From an uncultured Bacilli bacterium (GTDB taxonomy: Bacteria > Bacillota_I > Bacilli_A > RF39 > UBA660): DNA of 64,000 nucleotides. Shown here piece by piece: positions 24,206 to 33,610 of this stretch. The stretch is taken from the NCBI GenBank assembly GCA_934183155.1, contig CAKPSB010000001.1:124001-188000 (forward strand). Direction: 5' to 3'. The notes under the pieces are model-generated. The model had not been told where the DNA came from. It searched no databases and saw only the letters and a list, made by a program, of their open reading frames with translations. The position numbers and the translations under genes are program-made. Position 1 is the stretch's first letter, and every line of letters begins with the position of its first letter.

Positions 24206-26605
24206 ATGTATAATTTAGGGGAACAATTTAAGATAAATAAAGCTGAAGCTATTGCTAATAAAAAAAGCATAATTCAAGGCACAAATTATCGCTTTACAAT
24301 TTTAACCGAAAGATTAATTAGATTAGAATATAATGATAATGGTGTTTTTGTAGATTCACCAACCCAGCAAGTTTTACATAGAAACCTTAAAACACCAGAA
24401 TTTAAAGTAAAAGAAGATCCAAATTTTTTAGTAATTACTACAAAATATTTTAAATTAACATACCTTAAAGGGAAATCATTTTTAGGAGGAAAAGCCGCAC
24501 CAGCTGCCAACTTAAAAGTAGAACTTTTAAATACCGATCATTACTGGTATTATGGACACCCAGAAGTACGTAACTTTGGAAAACCAAACAGTTCATTAGA
24601 AGAGGGAACCATTGAAGGAAAAGGCTTATATTCCGCTGATGGAATGGCTTGTATTGATGATACAAATTCATTAATATTAAACGAAGATGGAACCGCTTAT
24701 CAAAATGATGATTTGCGCGTAGATACCTATCTTTTCATGTATAACAAAGACTTTTCTTTAGCATTAAAAGATTATTATCAAATAACTGGTTTTCCAGCAT
24801 TGATTCCAAGATATGCTTTGGGTAACTGGTGGAGTAGTAATAATGATTATGACGATATAAAATTAAAAGAACTAGTTGATAACTTTGAAAATAAGAATAT
24901 ACCACTTTCAATTATCATTTTAGACAAAGATTGGCATAAACGCATAAAAGTAGAAAATCAAAACTTAAAAACTGGCTTTACTTTTAATAATCAATACTTT
25001 AAAAACCCAAAAGCTATGATAGACTATCTTCATACCAAAAATATTCGTCTAGGTTTAAGCGTTGATCCAACTCAGGGCTTATATAATATAGATACAAACT
25101 ACAATGAAGCCTTAAAATATCTAAAAGAAACAAATGGCAAAATTCCATTTAATATTTTAGACCCTAAAGTAATAGATGTATACTTTAAATTATTTATTCA
25201 TCCCCTTGATAATCTAGGCGTAGATTTCTATTGGTTAGATACTGATAATGATCAAACAATCCAAAAATTGAGTTTGTTAAAACACTATCAATTTTCTGAT
25301 ATGAAAAGAGATTTTAAACGCCGCCCATTATTATTATCAAATGGTAACATGATTTCCCCACATCGTTATCCAGTGCTATACTCTGGTAAAACTAGTGTAA
25401 GCTGGAATACGCTAAGAAAAACTCCTTTTTACAATAATAACTCCTTTAATGTAGGAGCTCCATTTTGGGCTCATGATATAAGTGGGTATTTTAAAGGAAC
25501 AGAGGATAACGAATTATATCTAAGATCTATTCAATTAGGTGTATTTTCACCAATTTTAAAATTTGGTGTTGATAAAGGTCATTATTATAAAAGAGAACCT
25601 TGGAGATGGGATATTAAGACATATACAATTGCTAAAGATTATCTGCAATTAAGACATAAACTAATTCCATATATTTATAGTGAAGCTTATAAATATCATA
25701 AATTTGGTGAAGCATTAATAACCCCTCTTTATTATACAAAAGAAAACTTATATGATGATGTTTTATATCGTAATGAATACTACTTTGGCTCATCATTGTT
25801 TATTGCTCCAATAATAACGCCAAAAGATATTGTCATGAATCGTGCTATTCATAATTTCTATCTTCCAGAAGGAACATGGTATGATTTTGTTACAGGAAAA
25901 AAATTTCCAGGTAATAAAAACTATATTAGCTTCTTCAGAGATGAAGACTATCCAGTATTCGCCAAATCAGGTTCAATAATCCCATTAAGTAACAATCAAA
26001 ATTTAAATGACACAACCCCACCAACAGACATGGAAATTCATGTATTCCCAGGCCGCAGTAATTCATATACATTATTTGAAGATGATGGTGAAAGTGACCT
26101 ATACCGTAAAGATTATTACTTATTAACCCAAATTGATTATACATACATGCCAAATAATTATAGTATTGTTATAAGAGCTATCGACGGAAAAAGCGGAATA
26201 GTACCAGAAAAACGTAATTATAAAATAATTTTTAGGAATACAAAAAGAACTAGTGATGTAGCGGCATTTAGTAATAACACATCACTAACATTAAAAACTT
26301 ATGTTGATGGTCCAGATTTCATCGTTGAAATAAAGGACGTACCAACTGTTGGCCAATTATCACTAAGTTGTAAAGGTAAAGACATCGAAATAGATGCTGT
26401 TAGATTAATAAATGAGGATATTGAAAGAATCATCAGTGATTTACAAATTTCAACCGAAATGAAAGAAAAAATAGATGCTATTTTATTTAGTAGCGAACCA
26501 ATAAAAGCCAAGAGAATAGCTATACGTAAATTAACTCGTATAGGATTAGACAAAAAATTTGTTAGAATGTTCTTGAAATTACTTGAGTATATCGATCAAA
26601 TTTAA
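24206..26605 (+). CDS. Glycoside hydrolase family 31 (alpha-glucosidase-like)
   Basis: 799 aa. N-terminal beta-sandwich (to about 185, with GLYSADGMACIDDTNSLIL), then a (beta/alpha)8 barrel. RYALGNWWSSNNDY, IILDKDWHK and FYWLDTDND contain the likely nucleophile Asp345. GAPFWAHDISGYFKGT, PILKFGVDKGHYYKREPW and LRHKLIPYIYSEAYK are family signatures. C-terminal beta domains carry FARSG-like FAKSGSIIPL and FEDDGESDLY. A tail of about 70 aa is helical. GH31 enzymes cleave terminal alpha-glucosyl residues; with no signal peptide this is cytoplasmic and acts on imported oligosaccharides. AAGGAGG precedes the ATG, 20 bases after pyk. The substrate is not determined. Confidence 0.92.
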   Translation: MYNLGEQFKINKAEAIANKKSIIQGTNYRFTILTERLIRLEYNDNGVFVDSPTQQVLHRNLKTPEFKVKEDPNFLVITTKYFKLTYLKGKSFLGGKAAPAANLKVELLNTDHYWYYGHPEVRNFGKPNSSLEEGTIEGKGLYSADGMACIDDTNSLILNEDGTAYQNDDLRVDTYLFMYNKDFSLALKDYYQITGFPALIPRYALGNWWSSNNDYDDIKLKELVDNFENKNIPLSIIILDKDWHKRIKVENQNLKTGFTFNNQYFKNPKAMIDYLHTKNIRLGLSVDPTQGLYNIDTNYNEALKYLKETNGKIPFNILDPKVIDVYFKLFIHPLDNLGVDFYWLDTDNDQTIQKLSLLKHYQFSDMKRDFKRRPLLLSNGNMISPHRYPVLYSGKTSVSWNTLRKTPFYNNNSFNVGAPFWAHDISGYFKGTEDNELYLRSIQLGVFSPILKFGVDKGHYYKREPWRWDIKTYTIAKDYLQLRHKLIPYIYSEAYKYHKFGEALITPLYYTKENLYDDVLYRNEYYFGSSLFIAPIITPKDIVMNRAIHNFYLPEGTWYDFVTGKKFPGNKNYISFFRDEDYPVFAKSGSIIPLSNNQNLNDTTPPTDMEIHVFPGRSNSYTLFEDDGESDLYRKDYYLLTQIDYTYMPNNYSIVIRAIDGKSGIVPEKRNYKIIFRNTKRTSDVAAFSNNTSLTLKTYVDGPDFIVEIKDVPTVGQLSLSCKGKDIEIDAVRLINEDIERIISDLQISTEMKEKIDAILFSSEPIKAKRIAIRKLTRIGLDKKFVRMFLKLLEYIDQI

Positions 26606-26628
26606 ATGGACAAAAGTCCATTTTTTTC
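26604..26628 (+). terminator. Terminator of the pyk-GH31 unit
   Basis: AAATGGAC (26604-26611), AAAA loop, GTCCATTT (26616-26623) and a T-run, overlapping the stop codon. Confidence 0.88.
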
Positions 26629-26678
26629 ACCCTTGTAATTTAAAATAAAATTAAGTATAATCTATTTAGGTGATTCAC

Positions 26679-27395
26679 ATGGAAAGATTGCAAAAAATAA
26701 TAGCAAATAGTGGTTATTGTTCTAGAAGAAAAGCCGAGCAGTTAATAACTGAAGGCTTAGTAAAAGTAAACGGCATAGTTATTAAAGACTTAGGTACTAA
26801 AGCTAGTTATAGTGATACTATTACAATTAATGGTAGCACCCTAAAATTAGAAGAAAAAGAATACATCTTACTATACAAACCAAGGGGAGTAGTTTCATCA
26901 GCCAAAGATGAAAAGGGTCGAAAGACAGTTGTTGATATAGTAGAAAGCAAAAATAGATTATACCCAGTTGGTAGATTGGATTATGACACTAGCGGAATCA
27001 TTTTGCTTACAAATGATGGTGTACTTACAAATTTACTTACTCATCCAAAACACGAAGTAGAAAAAGTTTATTTAGTTAAAATAGATGAACTCGTAATTCC
27101 TACAAAAGTAAAATCATTAGCTAAAGGTGTTATAATTGATGGCCAAAAAACAAGCAACGCAAAAGTAAAAATAAAAAAATTAGATAGAAAGAAAAAAACT
27201 TCATTAATCGAACTAACAATTCATGAAGGAAAAAATCATCAAGTAAAAAAAATGTTTGAAGCCATCGGCTATAAAGTTTCAAAATTAAAAAGGCAACAGT
27301 TTGCTGGACTAAATTTAAATGGCCTAAAATCAGGTGAATATAGACATTTAAATATCAAAGAAGTAAAAACATTATATGCTATAGGTAAAAAATAA
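26679..27395 (+). CDS. rluB: rRNA pseudouridine synthase, RsuA/RluB type
   Basis: 238 aa. N-terminal S4 RNA-binding domain (ERLQKIIANSGYCSRRKAEQ), then the synthase domain with YILLYKPRGVVSS, GRLDYDTSGIILLTNDG (catalytic Asp101) and EGKNHQVKKMFEAIGYKV. RluB modifies a uridine in 23S rRNA helix 80; RsuA modifies 16S rRNA. The length and the Gram-positive context favour RluB, but this is not certain. ATG at 26679 is nine bases after an in-frame GTG that forms the GGTGAT site. Convergent with the ferredoxin gene. Confidence 0.9.
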   Translation: MERLQKIIANSGYCSRRKAEQLITEGLVKVNGIVIKDLGTKASYSDTITINGSTLKLEEKEYILLYKPRGVVSSAKDEKGRKTVVDIVESKNRLYPVGRLDYDTSGIILLTNDGVLTNLLTHPKHEVEKVYLVKIDELVIPTKVKSLAKGVIIDGQKTSNAKVKIKKLDRKKKTSLIELTIHEGKNHQVKKMFEAIGYKVSKLKRQQFAGLNLNGLKSGEYRHLNIKEVKTLYAIGKK

Positions 27396-27405
27396 AAAAA
27401 GAAGA

Positions 27406-27582
27406 TTACTCTTCAATTTCAATAGCCTCAGTAGGACAGCCCTCTGAGGCCATTTTTACATCGTCATTAACTTCGTCATTAATAACTTCTGCAAGGCCAT
27501 CATCACCAAAATCAAAAACATCAGGGCATGTTGCTACACAAGCTCCACATCCAATACATTTATCTTTATCAAGTTTAACCAT
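27406..27582 (-). CDS. Ferredoxin, small 4Fe-4S type
   Basis: 58 aa. MVKLDKDKCIGCGACVATCP gives a CxxCxxxxxCP cluster, with a final Cys in EGCPTEAIEIEE. This four-Cys pattern matches the single [4Fe-4S] ferredoxins of Bacillota (Fer-like). Acidic protein, cytoplasmic electron carrier. The start is placed at 27582 because AAGGAGG lies 7 bases upstream and the family starts here; a longer frame upstream is not convincing. Convergent with the pseudouridine synthase gene; the 10 bases between them contain a weak A-rich/GAAG-CTTC hairpin. Confidence 0.95.
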   Translation of the reverse strand: MVKLDKDKCIGCGACVATCPDVFDFGDDGLAEVINDEVNDDVKMASEGCPTEAIEIEE

Positions 27583-27689
27583 AAATTTCCTCCTTAAAAA
27601 AATTATACTAAATAAACTATAAAAAAAGCAATCCCTTACCTTTAAAAAAATGTCGAAATATGTTATTATTAAAATAAGAGGTGAGACAA

Positions 27690-28454
27690 GTGGCATCAAG
27701 GATGGAACGATATTATAAAAAAAACAATAATTCTTCTAGAACAAATAGAAATAAAAGACTTTATAACAGTATCTATTCATACGGAAAATATAGTAATATT
27801 GAAGGAATAGCCTCAATTGATAATACCAATGAAATAGATATTACAAAAATTAAAGAAATGCTTGATAACCGAGAAAAATATCAAACTGAAAGAAAATATC
27901 GCCGATTAACAAATCAAGAAGACATAAAAACGGAACCAATCGCTCAAAAAAGATACGCCGAAGAAGAAAAAAACTATGATATCATGGATGTCTTATCTAA
28001 AGCCAAAGAAAATAAACAACCAGATGATAAAGAAAGAGTATTAAGCAAAACAAGTTATAACGTTTTAAAAAATCTAAACTTAAAAGAAGAAATAAACACA
28101 GATGATGAAGATTTGAAAGAAATGATTCAAACAATAACAAACACCAGCATGCTTAATAAAATGGATGATGCCGATCTTGCCAGTGATATGTTCAGTGACT
28201 TAAAAGCCACCAATGATGATACAAAAGTATCAAATGTAAAAGATTTTAAAGAATTAATAAACGAAAATAAACAAAAAGAGCAAACAATGGATAATTCATT
28301 TTTCACCTCAAGCATAAAATTAAAAAAAGGTGATTTCGTTAATTATAAAGATAAAAAACCATCTGCTTTTAAAACAATAATTATAACCATTTTAATTCTA
28401 GGAATAATTACTGCCATTGGAGTTTTAGTTGCCAAAAAATTAGGATTTTTTTAA
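27690..28454 (+). CDS. Hypothetical tail-anchored protein
   Basis: 254 aa, not recognised. A long charged, Asn/Lys/Glu-rich N-terminal part (RYYKKNNNSSRTNRNKRLYN, NREKYQTERKYRRL) and helical middle lead to a single C-terminal membrane helix (about 228-250: TIIITILILGIITAIGVLVA), so it is a cytoplasmic protein anchored by its tail. GTG at 27690 is preferred because AGAGGTGAG is 6 bases away; ATG 27702 is the alternative. A TGTCGAA core, similar to a Spo0A box, lies upstream at 27651-27657. Its last 15 bases overlap the convergent gerAB-like gene. Confidence 0.7.
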   Translation: MASRMERYYKKNNNSSRTNRNKRLYNSIYSYGKYSNIEGIASIDNTNEIDITKIKEMLDNREKYQTERKYRRLTNQEDIKTEPIAQKRYAEEEKNYDIMDVLSKAKENKQPDDKERVLSKTSYNVLKNLNLKEEINTDDEDLKEMIQTITNTSMLNKMDDADLASDMFSDLKATNDDTKVSNVKDFKELINENKQKEQTMDNSFFTSSIKLKKGDFVNYKDKKPSAFKTIIITILILGIITAIGVLVAKKLGFF

Positions 28455-29504
28455 TCCCTTAATGTAACTTATAAAAGGTAAAATCAAAAAAGAAAAATAA
28501 AGAAAATAAATAAGATAATGTGTAAAAAAATAATCACTTTCACCATGTGTTAAGAATATAAAATTAGTTATAATAGCAATAAGCGTACAAATAACAAAAA
28601 TGATCTTGTTATTTGTTTTTTTATTAAAATTAAACATTTTAAAAATAGCCTGCTTAATAAATAAAAGCCCCATAATTATTAAAACAAATAAAGAAAATAT
28701 CCATTCTAAAGATAAAATACTCTCAACTCTGTCAATAAAATCCAGAACACTAACTCTTTTAAGCAAATGAAAACTAGGGTAGTTATAAATAGAAGCTAAA
28801 TCAATTCCAAAAATACTTATTGTTAAAAACATAACATTTAATAAGGAAAATGTTGAAATAAAATAAAAACATAAATTCATTTTTTTAGAGTAATCTTTAA
28901 TCATATTTTTCGGAATAATTGTCAAAAGAAAAATTGGCAAAATATTAAAAGCAATGAAAACAAAAGCCCCATAAAAAATATTGTTATGTAAAATGGGCTT
29001 TATATTTTCCGTGTTTATTCCAGAAACTAAGCCAAAAAGAATAAATATAATAAAAAACATTCCAATATAAAATAAAACCAAACTAACTTTGCCAAGAATA
29101 TGCAAGTCCTTAAAAGAAGCATAACAAATAGGTAAAAAAACAGCTATAGTTACAATAAAAGTTGATGTTTTGTATAAAAATTGTGAATCAATAAAATGAA
29201 CCAAACTCCAAAAATTGCAAATAGTAAAAATCAAAACACCAATTAGAATAACAAAATTAACCAAAAATCCTAAATGTTTAAAATTAATAAAATTTATCTC
29301 AATAATATCTTTGTCATTATATTGACTTTTCATTTTTTCATATAGGAAAAAAATCATTAATCCAAAAAGAAAACCAATAAGTATACTTATCCAAGCATCC
29401 TCTTTACTACTAGCAATTATTATACTGCTGCTTATCTCAATAAAGCATGCTCTTATTAAAAAAAATAAAACAGTATTATATTCTAATGAAGTAATCTTTT
29501 TCAT
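28440..29504 (-). CDS. Spore germination protein, GerAB-type permease subunit
   Basis: 354 aa integral membrane protein of the GerB (APC-superfamily) type, with about ten hydrophobic segments starting ITSLEYNTVLFFLIRACF and including an LPICYASFKDLHILGKVS loop. In germinant receptors this subunit is thought to bind the nutrient in the inner spore membrane. Last gene of a minus-strand operon in A-C-B order; its start overlaps the GerC stop by four bases (29501-29504). Sequence conservation is low, as usual for GerB, so the assignment rests on topology and operon position. Confidence 0.85.
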   Translation of the reverse strand: MKKITSLEYNTVLFFLIRACFIEISSSIIIASSKEDAWISILIGFLFGLMIFFLYEKMKSQYNDKDIIEINFINFKHLGFLVNFVILIGVLIFTICNFWSLVHFIDSQFLYKTSTFIVTIAVFLPICYASFKDLHILGKVSLVLFYIGMFFIIFILFGLVSGINTENIKPILHNNIFYGAFVFIAFNILPIFLLTIIPKNMIKDYSKKMNLCFYFISTFSLLNVMFLTISIFGIDLASIYNYPSFHLLKRVSVLDFIDRVESILSLEWIFSLFVLIIMGLLFIKQAIFKMFNFNKKTNNKIIFVICTLIAIITNFIFLTHGESDYFFTHYLIYFLYFSFLILPFISYIKGLKKS

Positions 29505-30667
29505 TTTGCCTCCATCCTTATCGTTTTACTAAGTGATCCTGCTGATGAAATTTTTAAAGAAGTTTCCACCTTAACTTTAACCTTTGAAAAATACTTATTA
29601 TTCCAATCATTTTTAACAGCGTCCCAATATTTAGGATTATTTTTGTATATCTGATTTCCAAAACCTAAAATATCCGCTTTATATTTTTTTTGAAGTTTAA
29701 AAATAATATTTTTTAAATCCTTACTAGCTTGTTTATTCCAAGCCTTTTCAATTTCCTTAATAACCTTATAATTATCAATATTAAAATTACCATTAATATC
29801 GTAAATATTACCCTTACCACTAACCAAAACATTAAAAGAATCACCATCATAAATAATATTAGACTTTAAATTTCGCGAATCAATACTTATTTTAATATCC
29901 TCATAATCAACCGTATAATTCAATTCTTTTGTATCATTTTTTAAAATATTTATTGTTTGACTTTCTTTTTTACTAACAAACCCTCTTAATTTGTCTTTTT
30001 GATAAATAGCTAAAGGGCCTAAAGATAAGTACGCTTCTGGCGAAGTTGTTTCTAAATTTTTTTCATTACTGCCTTTTTTTACACTACCTTTAACTTTTAT
30101 TGAAGGAAGCACCGGATCAAGACCTTGTTTCAAAGCTGTCCCAATAAAAGTACTATAATTTACCGCAGTTGCAATAGACTTGGAATTTTGATTAGATTCA
30201 ATAAGCGTTGCAATATTTTGGGAAGGAAAAGATTCTAAAGGAGATACAATTTTTAAAACATCTCCTGCTTTTGTATCTTCAGCTTGAAGTAAATAAAATT
30301 TTTTCCTTGTTTGTGGATTTCTAATTAAAAAATCAGCCGATTTAAAAAAACCTTCTTTAGCAATATCTTCTGAAATAACAACAACATTAATATGACCAAA
30401 ATATAATCTTTTAGGACTTATTTGATCAATTGATTGAGCCGCCTCAGGTATAGTTTTACCAGTACCACTATAGACAGTTGTTTTAGCTTCGCCTTCTTTA
30501 CTACTAGTTTGCGCCTTAGGAGAATTTGCAATTAAAAAACTAACTTCATATTTATCATCATTTTTATCCAAAGCAACAGCAGTTACAATAGAAAGCTTAT
30601 TTAGTTCTGAATAATTACCACAACCACATAAAAGTAAAGAAAGAATTAATAAAAATATTTTTTTCAT
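29501..30667 (-). CDS. Spore germination lipoprotein, GerAC type (Ger(x)C family)
   Basis: 388 aa. Lipoprotein signal KKIFLLILSLLLCGCG with lipid attachment expected at Cys16; YSELNKLSIVTAVALDKND matches the conserved GerC opening. Later conserved parts are YFGHINVVVISEDIAKEG, FLIRNPQTRKKFY and the C-terminal WNKQASKDLKNIIFKLQKKY with ADILGFGNQIYKNNPKYW. The C subunit is lipidated and needed for receptor assembly on the spore inner membrane. It overlaps both neighbours by 4 bases (ATGA), so translation is coupled. Confidence 0.92.
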   Translation of the reverse strand: MKKIFLLILSLLLCGCGNYSELNKLSIVTAVALDKNDDKYEVSFLIANSPKAQTSSKEGEAKTTVYSGTGKTIPEAAQSIDQISPKRLYFGHINVVVISEDIAKEGFFKSADFLIRNPQTRKKFYLLQAEDTKAGDVLKIVSPLESFPSQNIATLIESNQNSKSIATAVNYSTFIGTALKQGLDPVLPSIKVKGSVKKGSNEKNLETTSPEAYLSLGPLAIYQKDKLRGFVSKKESQTINILKNDTKELNYTVDYEDIKISIDSRNLKSNIIYDGDSFNVLVSGKGNIYDINGNFNIDNYKVIKEIEKAWNKQASKDLKNIIFKLQKKYKADILGFGNQIYKNNPKYWDAVKNDWNNKYFSKVKVKVETSLKISSAGSLSKTIRMEAK

Positions 30668-32121
30668 AATGATCTCCTTTGTCTATGAGGATTTGCTTGA
30701 CTTATGTACTTAGGTCTTTTAAACATTTTAAAAGTAGGAACCTTTATAATAGCATTTTTCTGACTATCAATATCAAAAGGTGCAAAAGGAGAAAGATAAC
30801 TAGTATATAAATTTTCCAAACAAGCCATACGAATAAGCCAAATAATTGAAGCACACAAAATTCCAATAATACCCAAAATACTACCAGCAATCATAAATAT
30901 AAATCGCCATGACCTAATACCATTCATAAAATCAATATCAGTAAAAATCAAACTGCATATAGATGTAACCGCCACAATAATTACACTTATAGGAGATACA
31001 ATGTCTGCATCAACTGCCGATTGGCCTAAAACTAAAGCCCCAACAATACTCATCGCTGCAGACATACTACTAGGTGAACGTATATTACTCTCTCTAATAA
31101 TTTCAAAAATAACCTCTAACATAATAATTTCAAAAGCTGTAGGAAATGGCACGCCCTCCCTTTGAACAGCAATAGAAATAAGCAATTTATCAGGAATAGT
31201 ATTTTGATCAAATGTTGTAATAGCAATATATATAGCTGGTGTAAATAAAGTAATAATTAAAGCAAGCAATCGTAAAAATCTAGTAATGGATATATTAGAA
31301 GATTTTTGATTTTCATCTGCTGAACTATGTAAATAATCCATAAAAACCGTTGGTAAAATCAAAACAAAAGGACAATTTTCCACAAAAATAACAATTTTGC
31401 CATTTAAAAGAGCTTGCGAAGCTAAATCAGGTCTTTCGCTACTTTGAATCTGAGGAAAAATAGAACTTTTGTCAATTAAATAATCTCTCAAATTGCCACT
31501 ATCTAAAACACCATCAATATCAATACTATTTAAATTTTTTAAAATAATATTTACCTTCTTTTCATCCGCCACCCCTTTAATATAAGCAACACTAATTCTT
31601 GATTTAGTTCGTCTGCCTAACTTTAATTCTTTAAACCATAAATTTTCATCCTTAATCCTTTTTCTAATAAGCCCCAAGTTTTTAGAATGGCTTTCTGTAA
31701 AACTATCCTTAGAACCCCTAAGAACAGGCTCACTAGTAGCTTCACTAACACCACGATCTAAAGCCGCTCTCGTTTCCATAACAATAGCTTCATGGTAACC
31801 ATCAACTACAATAATTGTAAACCCACTAGAAAGATAATAAGAAAAATCATCAAAACAATTAATTGTAAAAAGCTGACTATTAAATAAATCATTTTTTAAT
31901 CCATTAAAAATATTTTGAAAAATAGAAATGCCATTTGTATACAAAGTCCCCTTAATAATAAAATCAGATATCGTCCTAGCCTCTGAAGAACTTTCCAAAA
32001 AAATAACGCCAACATTAACCCCTTTAATTTTGATTGTTCTTGTATTTATGTCAGGAGAATTCCCATATATGCATTTAACTTTATCAATAACCTTATAAAC
32101 ATTTTTATCAATTTTTACCAT
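30664..32121 (-). CDS. Spore germination protein, GerAA type
   Basis: 485 aa. N-terminal soluble half (to about 240), then membrane half with RFLRLLALIITLFTPAIYIA, IAVQREGVPFPTAFEIIMLE, REGVPFP being the hallmark of GerA A-subunits, and TDIDFMNGIRSWRFIFMIAG. The A-subunit carries signal from germinant binding toward release of spore contents. First gene of the operon; the GerC start overlaps its stop. A sigma-G/F-like -10 (CATAATA) lies just upstream. Only one receptor is visible and there is no GerD or extra D-subunit in the window. Confidence 0.94.
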   Translation of the reverse strand: MVKIDKNVYKVIDKVKCIYGNSPDINTRTIKIKGVNVGVIFLESSSEARTISDFIIKGTLYTNGISIFQNIFNGLKNDLFNSQLFTINCFDDFSYYLSSGFTIIVVDGYHEAIVMETRAALDRGVSEATSEPVLRGSKDSFTESHSKNLGLIRKRIKDENLWFKELKLGRRTKSRISVAYIKGVADEKKVNIILKNLNSIDIDGVLDSGNLRDYLIDKSSIFPQIQSSERPDLASQALLNGKIVIFVENCPFVLILPTVFMDYLHSSADENQKSSNISITRFLRLLALIITLFTPAIYIAITTFDQNTIPDKLLISIAVQREGVPFPTAFEIIMLEVIFEIIRESNIRSPSSMSAAMSIVGALVLGQSAVDADIVSPISVIIVAVTSICSLIFTDIDFMNGIRSWRFIFMIAGSILGIIGILCASIIWLIRMACLENLYTSYLSPFAPFDIDSQKNAIIKVPTFKMFKRPKYISQANPHRQRRSL

Positions 32122-32142
32122 ATAATCAGTTCTTTCTTTTTA

Positions 32143-32149
32143 TATTATG
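32143..32149 (-). promoter_or_regulatory. Sigma-G/F-like -10 box upstream of ger operon
   Basis: CATAATA on the minus strand, one mismatch from the forespore consensus CATACTA. It ends about 22 bases before the gerAA-type start, which would give a short leader. The -35 region is poor (no clear TGnATA), so confidence is low. It fits the expected forespore expression of ger operons. Confidence 0.35.
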
Positions 32150-32197
32150 AACACCTATATTAATAATTATGTTATAATTTTAAAAAAGGAGAGTAAT

Positions 32198-33367
32198 ATG
32201 AATTTAGTTGAATGTGAAAGATTAGACGATCTTGGTAGAGGAATAGCTTACATAGATGGTAAAATAGTATTCATCTCAAACCTATTACCAACCGAAGAAG
32301 CATATGTAGAAATAATTCAAGAAAAAAAGAAGTATTCAATAGGTAAAGTGATTAAATTAGTAAAAAAATCCAAATATAGATGCAATGATGAAAACACCGA
32401 TTATAGTGATTTAAGCCATTTAAAATATGAAAAGCAGTTAGAATATAAAGAAAAAAAATTAACAAACATTTTTAAAAAGTTTGGAATAAAAATAAAAATA
32501 AATCCAATAATCAAAGGAAAAAACATATGGAACTATAGAAATAAAGTAACCCTAAAAGTTGAAGAAAAATGTGGTTACTATAAAAATTCTTCACATGACT
32601 TTTTACCTATAAACTTCCATCCTTTAGCAAACGAAAACATAAATAAAATAATAGATATTATTAGTAAAGAAAACTTGTCAAATGTCAAAGAAATAATTAT
32701 AAAATCATATGATCAATCAATGGTAATAATCAAAGGAACAATGGATATCAGTAAATTAAAAAAACAAGTTCAAAGCATATATATGAATGAAAAATGTATA
32801 TACGGTAATAACTATATTCAAGCCCATATTGATAACTTAAAATTTTTAGTAGGACCAGAATCATTTTTTCAAGTAAATAGTGAAGTAACTACAAAACTAT
32901 ATAATGAAGTTTTAAAAAATATCAATAAAGAAGATGAAAACATATTAGATTTATATTGTGGAACCGGAACTATAAGTTTATTTCTAGCCAAAAAAGCCAA
33001 AAGAGTATTAGGAATTGAAATCAATGAAGAAGCTATAAAATGCGCTAATTTAAATAAAAAACTAAACAATATAGAAAACGTTGATTTCATTTGTGGCGAT
33101 GTATCAAAAGAAATTCATAAAATAAAAGCAAAAACAGACGTGATTGTTGTAGACCCGCCAAGAGCCGGTTTAACTAAAGAGGGAATAGATGACATATTAA
33201 AAATAAATCCGCCAAAAATAATATATGTATCGTGTGACCCAATAACCTTAGCCCGTGATATAGCCTTACTTAAAAATTATGAAGCAAACTCATTAACCCC
33301 ATTTGATATGTTTCCGCAAACCCATCACGTTGAATGTGTTTCAGTACTACATCGAAAAAGCCTTTAA
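32198..33367 (+). CDS. 23S rRNA (uracil-5)-methyltransferase-like protein, RlmD/RumA family
   Basis: 389 aa. N-terminal TRAM-like domain (LGRGIAYIDGKIVFISNLLP), linker, then SAM-dependent methyltransferase with DLYCGTGTISLFLAKKA (SAM), FICGDVSKE, DPPRAGL and YVSCDP (catalytic Cys). E. coli RlmD has a [4Fe-4S] cluster with a CGGC motif; here the matching region is YRCNDENTDYSDLSHLKYE, with only one Cys, so the cluster is probably lost, as in many Gram-positive members. The ATG at 32198 follows AAGGAGAG; upstream in-frame ATGs have no such site. A TATAAT lies at 32173-32178. Confidence 0.9.
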   Translation: MNLVECERLDDLGRGIAYIDGKIVFISNLLPTEEAYVEIIQEKKKYSIGKVIKLVKKSKYRCNDENTDYSDLSHLKYEKQLEYKEKKLTNIFKKFGIKIKINPIIKGKNIWNYRNKVTLKVEEKCGYYKNSSHDFLPINFHPLANENINKIIDIISKENLSNVKEIIIKSYDQSMVIIKGTMDISKLKKQVQSIYMNEKCIYGNNYIQAHIDNLKFLVGPESFFQVNSEVTTKLYNEVLKNINKEDENILDLYCGTGTISLFLAKKAKRVLGIEINEEAIKCANLNKKLNNIENVDFICGDVSKEIHKIKAKTDVIVVDPPRAGLTKEGIDDILKINPPKIIYVSCDPITLARDIALLKNYEANSLTPFDMFPQTHHVECVSVLHRKSL

Positions 33368-33383
33368 AAATAAGGCTTTTTTT
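33355..33383 (+). terminator. Terminator after the methyltransferase gene
   Basis: AAAAAGCCTT pairs with AAGGCTTTTTT over a short A-rich loop, starting in the final codons. Confidence 0.88.
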
Positions 33384-33425
33384 ATTTTAAACAAAACTAA
33401 AAAAATGATAGTTTGTTGTAAAAAA

Positions 33426-33610
33426 TGACAAAAAATCATATGATTAATGAGTTTGTAATTGATGCTGATAAAATGAAGAATGATCCTAAATTCGGAAAAG
33501 ATTACATAAACCATTAAAGAAATTATATTAAGTGAAAGAAGACAATATCGAATACTTCTATTATTTTTATCACTTTATTTCTTTATATTAGATAAAATTT
33601 TGCCAATTTG
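33426..33610 (+). pseudogene. RhuM-like (virulence-associated) gene remnant
   Basis: From ATG 33426 the frame encodes INEFVIDADKMKNDPKFGKDY and then stops. In the +1 frame the sequence continues as IKEIILSERRQYRILL. Together these resemble the block in RhuM-family proteins (often near mobile or restriction genes) that reads roughly FVLDDERLKN..KFGKDYFDELL..IREIRxSERRFYQKI. A frameshift has destroyed it and both ends are missing. The match is from memory, so moderate confidence. It marks an old horizontal insertion just ahead of the adhesin. Confidence 0.42.

Noticed and set aside
27583..27699. 39-residue hydrophobic extension of the ferredoxin
   Set aside because: It overlaps the upstream divergent promoter region, and AAGGAGG points to the ATG at 27582; small ferredoxins start there.
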